NCBI GenBank assembly: GCA_030453005.1
Contig: JAKDLE010000237.1
Span: 1 to 5,492, forward strand
Origin: Pseudonocardia sp.
Lineage (GTDB): Bacteria > Actinomycetota > Actinomycetes > Mycobacteriales > Pseudonocardiaceae
Direction: 5' to 3'
Length of the DNA stretch: 5,492 bases
Shown: positions 1-5,443 of the stretch, one piece after another
Position numbering within the stretch: the first letter of the stretch is position 1
How the letters are laid out: each line of letters opens with the position of its first letter
Translations under genes and position numbers: made by a program
Notes under the pieces: model-generated
Seen by the model: the letters and a program-made list of their open reading frames with translations, nothing else
What the model was told of the DNA's origin: nothing
The model's database searches: none

Positions 1-319
1 GGATCTGGTCGGCCCACGTCCGGACGAACGCCTCCGCCCGCCCCGCCATCCGCACCCCGTTGCGGGCGAAGTTGACGCTCACCTCGTCGTCACCCGGCGG
101 ATCGAACGTCAGGTTCCTCGACCACAGCGACTCCCGCCGCACCTCGTCGATGATCCGGGTCAGCTCGTCGATGCACTCCTGCGCCCGCCCGGGATCGACC
201 CGGAACCCGTCGCCCGTTCCGGGTCCGACATCGGGTGCGGCCAGCTGTGCGGTGGCCCAGTTCCTGGCGTAGTAGGCGTGGTCGGTCTCGCTCCCACCAA
301 CATCCTCGATCAGCGGCAT
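1..319 (-). CDS. PE-domain-like small protein, partial (C-terminus beyond left edge)
   Basis: This minus-strand reading frame opens with ATG at 319-317 and stays open for 106 codons to the window edge, so the C-terminus is missing. Seen: a short polar N-terminus (MPLIEDVGG), then FRVDP at residues 39-43. An amphipathic helix follows at about 44-65 (ECIDELTRIIDEVRRE), then DPPGDDEVSVNFARNG at 73-88 and a second helical stretch at 89-106. The DEVS motif after a proline turn, between two helices, is the pattern of the PE domain: a helical hairpin of the WXG100/ESX-substrate superfamily that pairs with a PPE partner and is exported by type VII secretion. PE-like proteins also occur in non-mycobacterial actinomycetes. 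A partner gene would be expected to the left, outside the window. No convincing Shine-Dalgarno precedes the ATG; a -10-like CATCCT lies 6 nt upstream. An in-frame GTG at 343 is less likely. Coding status is fairly sure, family assignment moderate. Confidence 0.62.
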   Translation of the reverse strand, partial: MPLIEDVGGSETDHAYYARNWATAQLAAPDVGPGTGDGFRVDPGRAQECIDELTRIIDEVRRESLWSRNLTFDPPGDDEVSVNFARNGVRMAGRAEAFVRTWADQI

Positions 320-339
320 GGCAGCAGGATGCCAGGCCG

Positions 340-408
340 CCACCGGTCCGCGGGGCCGTTCGGACGAAGCAGGCGGGGCCACCCCGCCTGCTTCTCGTGG
401 ACCGGTGG
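340..408. repeat. Nested inverted repeat between the DoxX-like and PE-like genes
   Basis: The arms CCACCGGTCC (340-349) and GGACCGGTGG (399-408) are perfect 10-bp reverse complements. They enclose a second, independent perfect 13-bp inverted repeat (366-378 with 382-394). In a plus-strand RNA the outer stem could extend inward by about four more pairs (350-353 with 395-398) through two G·U pairs; in a minus-strand RNA those two pairs would be A·C mismatches. The outer right arm ends 2 bp from the stop of the DoxX-like gene, so the whole spacer between the two genes is structured. Part of each outer arm (ACCGGT) is itself palindromic, so a protein-binding site is another possibility. Confidence 0.6.
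366..394 (-). terminator. Hairpin terminator of the DoxX-like gene
   Basis: GAAGCAGGCGGGG (366-378) and CCCCGCCTGCTTC (382-394) form a perfect 13-bp stem with a 3-nt loop (379-381). It begins 16 bp downstream of the stop codon of the minus-strand DoxX-like gene. There is no T-tract on either side, which is common for intrinsic terminators in high-GC actinobacteria. It also separates that gene from the PE-like gene transcribed in the same direction. Confidence 0.75.
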
Positions 409-410
409 GA

Positions 411-1454
411 TCAGCGCGAGACCGCCTCGGCCCTCCTGCGGACGTCCTGCGCGGCGCCCTCGGCCTGATGCGCCAGCTCGACGCCCGCCGCCGCGGCCCG
501 CACCGCGACGTCGTGTCCCAGCCTGGCGGCCTGCGTGCTGACCTGGTCGATCATGTCCGGAGCCCGCTTCTCCAGCTCGGCGCGCCTCTGCTCGGCGACC
601 GCGGCCCAGGCGGAGCCCTTCTTCGCGGCCTGTTTCGCGAGCTGCTTGCGCTGCTTCTCCGTGCGCTTGAGCAGCTCGGCACGGCGCTGTTCGGCGACCT
701 TCTGCAGCTCCGCGCCCCGCTTCTCGGCCTTCTTGGCGGCCTTGGCCGCGCGTGCGGACCATTCGCCGGACTTCTCCGTGGCCCGGACCGACAGGTCGGA
801 CCCGGCTCGACCGGCGAGCTCCCCGGCCTTGGCGGCCCGCGCGGAGACCGCGGCACCGGCGCCCGGGGCCATCCCGACGATCCCGGCGGCCATCCCGCTC
901 ATCGCCCCCGAGGCGTGGGGGGCCGTCGAGCTGACGCGGGCGCCGACGCCTGCCGTCGACGCGGCGCCGCTCAGGCCGGTGAGCGCGACCGAGGCCTGAC
1001 GGGCGGCGCGCCTGCCGCGCCACGCCACCGACGGTTTGCCGTGGGTGTCCGCGGCGGCGATCAGCAGGCCGCCGAGCAGACCGACGTTCTTGAGGAAGTG
1101 CACCTGCTGGTCCATCTTCTTCGCCTCGTCGGTCTCCTCCCAGAAGCGGTGCGCGGAGAGGGTGGTGGGAACCAGCGACGCGGCGAGCGCGGTGGAGGCC
1201 AGGCGCGGGAACCTGCCCAGGGCCAGCATCGACCCGGCCACGATCTTCACCCCGGCGTCGATCTTGATGAGCATCTCGTCGTCGGGGCGCTGATCGATCG
1301 GCGCGATCTCGACGGCCTTGTCGACGGCGGGTGAGACCGCGTCGAGTACCGGCCGCGCCGCCGCGACGTGTCCCTGGGGCGCCTTGAGCGCGTTGATGCC
1401 GCCCTGGATGAACAGGGCGGCGAGCATGGGTCGTGCGACTCGTCGAAGAAGCAT
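411..1454 (-). CDS. DoxX family membrane protein with long charged C-terminal tail
   Basis: A 347-residue protein from ATG 1454 to TGA at 413-411. The first ~140 residues look like an actinobacterial DoxX-family integral membrane domain. They open with LLRRVARPMLAALFIQGGINAL (residues 2-23), with further hydrophobic segments at about 68-80, 86-100 and 122-136. The short HFLKN motif at 119-123 lies before the last segment. DoxX-like proteins sit in the cytoplasmic membrane; some mycobacterial members work with a superoxide dismutase and a thiosulfate sulfurtransferase in thiol/oxidative stress, but no such partners are in view. After a Gly/Ala/Ser-rich linker (about 155-205) comes a ~140-residue tail rich in Ala, Lys, Arg, Glu and Gln, predicted helical. 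It contains a near-repeat, AEQRRAELLKR (254-264) and AEQRRAELEKR (287-297). The frame is open upstream to an ATG at 1517, but family proteins start at MLLRR-like sequence, so 1454 is preferred; GGGGAA lies about 12 nt upstream. It is divergent from the ROK gene. Confidence 0.85.
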   Translation of the reverse strand: MLLRRVARPMLAALFIQGGINALKAPQGHVAAARPVLDAVSPAVDKAVEIAPIDQRPDDEMLIKIDAGVKIVAGSMLALGRFPRLASTALAASLVPTTLSAHRFWEETDEAKKMDQQVHFLKNVGLLGGLLIAAADTHGKPSVAWRGRRAARQASVALTGLSGAASTAGVGARVSSTAPHASGAMSGMAAGIVGMAPGAGAAVSARAAKAGELAGRAGSDLSVRATEKSGEWSARAAKAAKKAEKRGAELQKVAEQRRAELLKRTEKQRKQLAKQAAKKGSAWAAVAEQRRAELEKRAPDMIDQVSTQAARLGHDVAVRAAAAGVELAHQAEGAAQDVRRRAEAVSR

Positions 1455-1510
1455 GCTTCGCAGTTCCCCATCCGACGGCCGGGGAAACACCGGGGTGCCA
1501 TCCTGTGTGC
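1455..1510. promoter_or_regulatory. Divergent promoter region of the DoxX-like gene and the ROK operon, with paired CCGGGG repeats
   Basis: Only about 56-62 bp separate the two divergent start codons, so both promoters must overlap here or within the gene starts. Two direct copies of CCGGGG (1479-1484 and 1490-1495) are 11 bp apart centre to centre, one helical turn, as expected for a dimeric regulator site. CATCCT at 1499-1504 could be a -10 element for the ROK gene, placed 6 nt before a possible GTG start at 1511. No good -35 hexamer is visible. The promoter location is inferred from gene layout; the operator reading is speculative. Confidence 0.4.
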
Positions 1511-1516
1511 GTGACA

Positions 1517-2479
1517 ATGCAGCGGGCGATCGGTCTCGACATCGGCGGCACCAAGATCGCCGGCGGTGTCGTGGACGCCTCGGGGGCCGTGCTCTGCGAG
1601 ATCGTCGAACCCACGCCGGAGGACTCCGACGGCCCGGCGGTCACCGCGGTGCTGCTCGACGTCGTCGAACGCCTGCGGGCCGAGCACGACAGCGTCGCCG
1701 CGATCGGCGTGGGCGCGGCCGGGATCGTGGAGTGGCCCGCCGGGCGGATCGTGTGGGCGCCGAACAACGCCTACCGCGACTGGGCGGTGCGCGAGCAGCT
1801 GGAGGCCGCGACCGGGCTGCCCGCGGTGATCGACAACGACGCGAACGTGGCGGCGCTCGCCGAGGCCCGCCTGGGCGTGCAGCGCTGTCGCGACCTGGTG
1901 CTCGTCACCGTCGGTACCGGGATCGGCGGCGGGCTGGTGCTGGGCGGGCGGATCTACCGGGGCCCCACCGGTCGCGGCGCGGAGCTCGGACACATCATCC
2001 TCAACCCGGACGGGCCGGTCTGCGGCTGCGGCAACCACGGCTGTTTCGAGGCCTACGCCTCGGGCAGCGCGCTCACCCGGATGGGTCGCGAGGCCGCCGC
2101 CGACGACCCGCACGGCCTGATCGCGCGGCTCGGCGCGGAGCAGGGCGAGGTCACCGGGCAGACGGTGACGGCCGCCGCGCAGCAGGGCGACGCGGTGGCG
2201 GAGGCGCTGTTCGGGCGGCTCGGCCGCTGGCTGGGCGTGGGGATCGCCTCCCTGGCCAACATCTTCGAGCTGCAGGCCGTGGCCGTCGGCGGCGGCCTGG
2301 TGGACACCGGCGACCTGCTCCTGGAGCCCGCACGCATCGCCGCGCGGGAGTTCGCGTACGCGCCGCACGCCCGGGCGGGCATCCCGATCGTCGCGGCCAC
2401 CCACCGCAACGACGCCGGGATGATCGGCGCGGCGCTGCTGGCGCTCGAGAACGCGGCAGGTGGTGGGGTATCCCCCTAA
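1517..2479 (+). CDS. ROK family glucokinase-like sugar kinase
   Basis: A 320-residue protein, the usual size for a ROK kinase without an N-terminal DNA-binding domain, so an enzyme rather than a ROK repressor. Motifs seen: the phosphate-binding loop GLDIGGTK (6-13); DNDAN (106-110), which carries the catalytic aspartate D108; GTGIGGG (133-139); and ELGH (156-159) with CGCGNHGCFE (169-178). H159, C169, C171 and C176 form the structural zinc site of the family, and E156/H159 contact the sugar in known members. By family knowledge it phosphorylates glucose or a related hexose or amino sugar at O6 using ATP in the cytoplasm. Actinobacterial glucokinases of the GlkA type have the same layout, but the exact sugar cannot be read from sequence. 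The start is uncertain: GTG 1511 would give VTMQRAIG and fits a leaderless transcript, while no Shine-Dalgarno precedes ATG 1517. It is the first gene of a probable three-gene operon, with the next start 9 bp after its stop. Confidence 0.9.
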   Translation: MQRAIGLDIGGTKIAGGVVDASGAVLCEIVEPTPEDSDGPAVTAVLLDVVERLRAEHDSVAAIGVGAAGIVEWPAGRIVWAPNNAYRDWAVREQLEAATGLPAVIDNDANVAALAEARLGVQRCRDLVLVTVGTGIGGGLVLGGRIYRGPTGRGAELGHIILNPDGPVCGCGNHGCFEAYASGSALTRMGREAAADDPHGLIARLGAEQGEVTGQTVTAAAQQGDAVAEALFGRLGRWLGVGIASLANIFELQAVAVGGGLVDTGDLLLEPARIAAREFAYAPHARAGIPIVAATHRNDAGMIGAALLALENAAGGGVSP

Positions 2480-2484
2480 GGTGG
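2478..2484 (+). promoter_or_regulatory. Ribosome binding site of the PhoD-like gene
   Basis: AAGGTGG overlaps the TAA stop of the ROK gene and ends 4 nt before the GTG at 2489. It resembles the anti-16S consensus and supports GTG 2489 as the start. Its overlap with the upstream stop implies translational coupling. Confidence 0.6.
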
Positions 2485-2488
2485 GCCG

Positions 2489-4123
2489 GTGCTCGTTCTC
2501 GGACCCGTCCTGCGCCACGTCGGCGCCACCACCGCGCAGGTCTGGGTGCAGACCGACCGGCCCGCCACCGTGCGCGTGCTCGGCTGCGAGTCCCGCACCT
2601 TCGAGGTGTCGCAGCACCACTTCGCGCTCGTGCCGGTCACCGGGCTGCCGCCCGACAGTCGCACGCCCTACGAGGTGCACGTCGACGACCAGCGGGTGTG
2701 GCCGCCGCCCACGAGCCCGTTCCCGGACAGCCTGATCCGCACCCGCGGTCCACGCTCCGACGAGGAGAACCGGATCATCTTCGGGTCCTGCCGGTACTCG
2801 AAGGTGGCCGACCCGAGGCTCAGCGCCAAGCTGGGCCTCGACGCCCTCGACGCCTACGCCGCCCGGATGACCCGTCGCCCGCCGCAGGACTGGCCCGACG
2901 CACTGCTCCTGCTCGGCGACCAGGTCTACGCCGACGAGCTCACCCCGGCGAACCTGCGCCGCATCGCCGGGCGCGACGACCGGCACCCCGACTGGCCCGA
3001 CGACGAGATCGTCGACTTCGCCGAGTACGTCGGCCTGTACCGCGACGCCTGGACCGACCCGGAGATCCGGTGGCTGCTCTCCACCGTGCCCACGGCGATG
3101 ATCTTCGACGACCACGACGTGCGCGACGACTGGAACACGTCGAAGGCATGGCGGGACGAGATGCGCGCGACGCCGTGGTGGCGCCACCGCATCCGCTCCG
3201 GGCTCGCGTCGTACTGGGTGTTCCAGCACCTGGGCAACCTGCCGCCAGAGGACCTGATCGCGGACCCCGACTACCAGCGCGTCCTCGCCGCCGACGGCGA
3301 CGCGTGGCCGCTGCTCGTCGCGATGGCCGACCGCGCCGACATCGAGACCGACTGCGCGAAGGGGGTCCGGTTCAGCTACCGCTGGGACCTGGGGCGCAGC
3401 CGCTTCATCATGATCGACTCTCGGAACGGGCGCATCCTCGAGGACGGCGCACACCAGATGCTCAGCGATGACGAGTTCGACTGGGTCGAGGGGCAGATCG
3501 ACTCCGCGGGCGACGTCGACCACCTCGTGCTCGGCACGTCGCTGCCGTGGCTCATGCCGCACGCGATCGGCGAGCTGCAGACCGTCAACGAGATCGCCGC
3601 GGCGAAGCCCGGCTGGCGCGGGCGGCTCGGCGAACGGATCCGTCAGGGCGCCGACCTGGAGCACTGGGCGGCGTTCCGCGGCTCGTTCGACCGGCTCACC
3701 CACCTGATCTCCCGCGCTGCGGGCAACGGCGTCGCCTCGGTGAACGTCCTCTCCGGCGACGTGCACCACAGCTACGCCGCACGCGCCGACCTCCCGTCCA
3801 GCCCGGCCGCGGCCGTCCACCAGCTCACGTGCTCGCCGGTGCACAACAAGGTCGACTGGATCATCCAGCCCGGGTTCCGGCTCGGCTGGTCGCGCGTGAT
3901 GCGGCGGTGGACCGAGCGCTGGTCTCAGCGGGCGGGCGTGCCGCCCAAGCCGGTCGACTGGGAACGCCTCGCGGGCCCGCTGTTCGGCAACACCATCGCC
4001 ACCCTCGACGTCCGCGGCCGCCGCGCCGAGGTGGTCTTCGAGCAGCCGGTCACCGCGGCCACGCTGACCGAACGTGCGCGCCTGGAGCTCACCGCCCCCG
4101 CCTCCGTGGAGGTGCGGTCGTGA
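2489..4123 (+). CDS. PhoD-like metallophosphoesterase (alkaline phosphatase D family), no signal peptide
   Basis: A 544-residue protein starting at GTG. Residues 1 to about 85 form a β-rich domain (GPVLRHVGATTAQVWVQT at 5-22) like the fibronectin/PhoD N-terminal domain. The catalytic domain follows with the expected metal-binding signatures: GSCR (99-102), GDQVYADE (143-150), FDDHDVRDDWN (206-216) and GDVHHSYAA (423-431), plus IDSR (309-312). Known family members hydrolyse phosphomono- or diesters using a dinuclear or Fe/Ca metal centre. Classical PhoD is exported by the Tat system; this protein has no twin-arginine signal or hydrophobic leader, so it should be cytoplasmic with an unknown, probably intracellular, substrate. 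The C-terminal part (about 450-544) includes a basic, Trp-rich stretch (WSRVMRRWTERW, 467-478). It starts 9 bp after the ROK stop and shares 4 bp with the acetyltransferase start. Family certain by motifs, substrate unknown. Confidence 0.9.
   Translation: MLVLGPVLRHVGATTAQVWVQTDRPATVRVLGCESRTFEVSQHHFALVPVTGLPPDSRTPYEVHVDDQRVWPPPTSPFPDSLIRTRGPRSDEENRIIFGSCRYSKVADPRLSAKLGLDALDAYAARMTRRPPQDWPDALLLLGDQVYADELTPANLRRIAGRDDRHPDWPDDEIVDFAEYVGLYRDAWTDPEIRWLLSTVPTAMIFDDHDVRDDWNTSKAWRDEMRATPWWRHRIRSGLASYWVFQHLGNLPPEDLIADPDYQRVLAADGDAWPLLVAMADRADIETDCAKGVRFSYRWDLGRSRFIMIDSRNGRILEDGAHQMLSDDEFDWVEGQIDSAGDVDHLVLGTSLPWLMPHAIGELQTVNEIAAAKPGWRGRLGERIRQGADLEHWAAFRGSFDRLTHLISRAAGNGVASVNVLSGDVHHSYAARADLPSSPAAAVHQLTCSPVHNKVDWIIQPGFRLGWSRVMRRWTERWSQRAGVPPKPVDWERLAGPLFGNTIATLDVRGRRAEVVFEQPVTAATLTERARLELTAPASVEVRS
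4108..4112 (+). promoter_or_regulatory. Ribosome binding site of the GNAT gene
   Basis: GGAGG lies 7 nt before the GTG at 4120, inside the end of the PhoD-like gene. This near-ideal Shine-Dalgarno fixes the start and means the acetyltransferase is translated by ribosomes finishing the upstream gene or by its own initiation. Confidence 0.75.
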
Positions 4124-4626
4124 CTCCCCCCGCCCCCAACGCCGGGCAGATGGTGGTGCTGCGCCCCACCGCCGCGGCCCACGTGCCGCGGTTCCTGGAG
4201 ATCGTCTCCGACGCCGAGGTGGCGAAGTGGTGGGGCGGCTACGACCTCGACCGCGTGCGCCGGGAGCTGCTGGGGCCCCAGAGCTTCGCGGTGGAGCTGC
4301 ACGGCGAGGTCGTCGGGCTGATCATCTACTACGAGGAGGACGACCCCGACTACCGCCACGCGGGCATCGACCTCGCGCTGCACCCCGACGCGCACGGCCA
4401 GGGCCTGGGCGCCGACGCGCTGCGCACGATGGCCCGGCACCTGTTCGACGTGCGCGGGCACCACCGCATCGTCATCGACCCCGCCGCCCACAACGAGCGC
4501 GCCATCCGCAGCTACTCGCGGGTCGGGTTCCGCCCGGTCGGCATCATGCGCAGCTACGAGCGCAGGCTCGACGGCAGCTGGCACGACGGCCTGCTCATGG
4601 ACCTACTGCCCGACGACCTGGTCTGA
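4120..4626 (+). CDS. GNAT family N-acetyltransferase, AAC(6')-like
   Basis: A 168-residue protein from GTG 4120. The start overlaps the previous stop as GTGA and has a strong Shine-Dalgarno. Seen: VVLRPTAAAHVPRFLEIV (12-29), then KWWGGYD (36-42); a β-strand EVVGLIIYYEED (63-74); RHAGIDLAL (79-87); the acetyl-CoA pyrophosphate loop HGQGLGADA (92-100); and IDPAAHNERAIRSYSRVGF (119-137), where N125 and Y132 match conserved GNAT positions. The WWGG, GID, QGLG and IDP-N-RAI-Y-GF series is the pattern of aminoglycoside 6'-N-acetyltransferases of the AAC(6')-I type and of related housekeeping GNATs, so it should transfer an acetyl group from acetyl-CoA to an amine. Drug resistance is not proven: many chromosomal relatives act on other substrates. 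It is the last gene of the three-gene cluster and converges on the isomerase-family gene. Confidence 0.88.
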   Translation: MTPPAPNAGQMVVLRPTAAAHVPRFLEIVSDAEVAKWWGGYDLDRVRRELLGPQSFAVELHGEVVGLIIYYEEDDPDYRHAGIDLALHPDAHGQGLGADALRTMARHLFDVRGHHRIVIDPAAHNERAIRSYSRVGFRPVGIMRSYERRLDGSWHDGLLMDLLPDDLV

Positions 4627-4638
4627 GGTCGCCGCCTC

Positions 4639-5385
4639 TCAGAACGCCGTCCGCTCCAGCCACGTGCCGAACGCCGCGGCGTCCCCGTGCACCTGCAGCC
4701 GTGCGTCCTCGGCGGGGATCCGGCGCAGGACGGCGAGCAGCAGGTCGGCGGCCGATCCGCGGACCGCGACCGTGCCCTTGCCGTGCCCGTGCTCCCAGGC
4801 GAGGGCCCCGTCCGCCTCGACGCGGACCATCCACTCCCCCGCGGCGCCGAGCCCGTCGTCGGTGGCGTGCAGGTGCAGGGTCGTGCCGGGCGCCAGCGGG
4901 GCCGTGTCCGCGGCCGCGGGGCGGGCGGTGAGCAGGGAGAGCCAATCCGAGACGCCGTCGGCGGCCACCTCGGGGCGCACCGTCCACGGCGCGCCCAGTG
5001 CGGTCGCGGCGTCGGCCCGGTGCACGCTCGACTCGTGCAGCCGCCGTCGGACCCACCAGGACGCAGGCCGCGGCCCGGTGAACGTCCAGACCGACGCGCC
5101 GGCCCCCACCGATCCGACGGCGTCGAGCAGCGTGCGCGGGCTCGCCGTGAGCCACTCGGAGGGGTCGGTCGGCGGCTTGCCGTCCGCGACGGTGCGCATG
5201 TCGACCGGGGCCTGGGCCTGATCGCGCACGATCGTGGCGGCCCAGCGGTCACCGCGGCCGACATGGGTGACGAGCTGTCGCACCGTCCAGCCGGGACAGG
5301 TGGGCACCGGGGTGTCGAGGTCGGCGCCGCCCACGAGCTCGACCAGCAGTCGGTTCTCCTCCAGCAGCGCCGCGGCGAAATCCAT
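4639..5385 (-). CDS. Maleylpyruvate isomerase family mycothiol-dependent enzyme
   Basis: A 248-residue protein from ATG 5385 to TGA at 4641-4639. The N-terminal DinB-like helical bundle has the family signature VPTCPGWTVRQLVTHVGR (27-44), RWAA (47-50) and LHESSVHRADA (116-126). H41, E118 and H122 match the H...ExxxH zinc-ligand set known from the Corynebacterium mycothiol-dependent maleylpyruvate isomerase. Residues about 160-248 form the smaller C-terminal MDMPI domain. Such proteins are thought to use mycothiol as a cofactor, for isomerisation or for thiol conjugation in detoxification. This copy has no gentisate-pathway neighbours, so its substrate is unknown. The frame is open upstream to an ATG at 5445, but the family begins at MDFAALL-like sequence and a -10-like TAGCGT sits 7 nt before 5385, so the shorter form is preferred. 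It converges on the GNAT gene with a 12-bp gap. Confidence 0.88.
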   Translation of the reverse strand: MDFAAALLEENRLLVELVGGADLDTPVPTCPGWTVRQLVTHVGRGDRWAATIVRDQAQAPVDMRTVADGKPPTDPSEWLTASPRTLLDAVGSVGAGASVWTFTGPRPASWWVRRRLHESSVHRADAATALGAPWTVRPEVAADGVSDWLSLLTARPAAADTAPLAPGTTLHLHATDDGLGAAGEWMVRVEADGALAWEHGHGKGTVAVRGSAADLLLAVLRRIPAEDARLQVHGDAAAFGTWLERTAF

Positions 5386-5392
5386 GGCGCGC

Positions 5393-5398
5393 ACGCTA
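5393..5398 (-). promoter_or_regulatory. Possible -10 element of the isomerase-family gene
   Basis: Read on the minus strand this is TAGCGT, matching the actinobacterial TANNNT -10 pattern. Seven nt separate it from the ATG at 5385, the distance expected when the transcript begins at the start codon. No Shine-Dalgarno is present, which agrees with a leaderless mRNA. No clear -35 hexamer is seen, so this is tentative. Confidence 0.35.
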
Positions 5399-5443
5399 TC
5401 GGGTGGGCGCATGGGTCCCGGGGTCGCCGGGTACCACGTCGAC

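Noticed and set aside
564..695. Repeated GAGCAGAGGCGCGCC-like DNA in the DoxX tail, considered as a DNA repeat or array
   Set aside because: Only two imperfect copies 99 bp apart, in frame, explained by a repeated coiled-coil protein motif.
318..1334. 338-codon plus-strand open frame opposite the DoxX-like gene
   Set aside because: Composition is low-complexity Gly/Arg/Leu with no domain, and it is antisense to a gene supported by family similarity.
1455..1517. N-terminal extension of the DoxX-like protein from ATG 1517
   Set aside because: The extra 21 residues are polar and unlike the family N-terminus, and they would overlap the ROK start codon on the other strand.
310..1767. 485-codon minus-strand open frame overlapping the DoxX-like gene and the start of the ROK gene
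   Set aside because: Arg/Gly-rich shadow of the DoxX-like gene. The competing frame shows membrane segments and family sequence, and this one also runs antisense into the kinase.
1318..3471. 717-codon open frame on the plus strand, shifted against the kinase and phosphoesterase
   Set aside because: The product is almost all Arg, Ala, Gly and Pro, typical of an out-of-frame reading of GC-rich genes; the overlapping frame carries the real motifs.
1247..3844. 865-codon open frame on the minus strand across the ROK and PhoD-like genes
   Set aside because: It is antisense to two genes with clear catalytic motifs, and its product is Arg/Val/Gly/Asp-rich low-complexity sequence with no recognisable domain. 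Long antisense open frames are expected in such GC-rich DNA.
4623..4642. CTGAG...CTCAG inverted repeat spanning the convergent GNAT and isomerase-family stops, as a bidirectional terminator
   Set aside because: Only a 5-bp stem with a 10-nt loop and no T-tract; too weak to call, although some terminator is expected here from the convergent layout.
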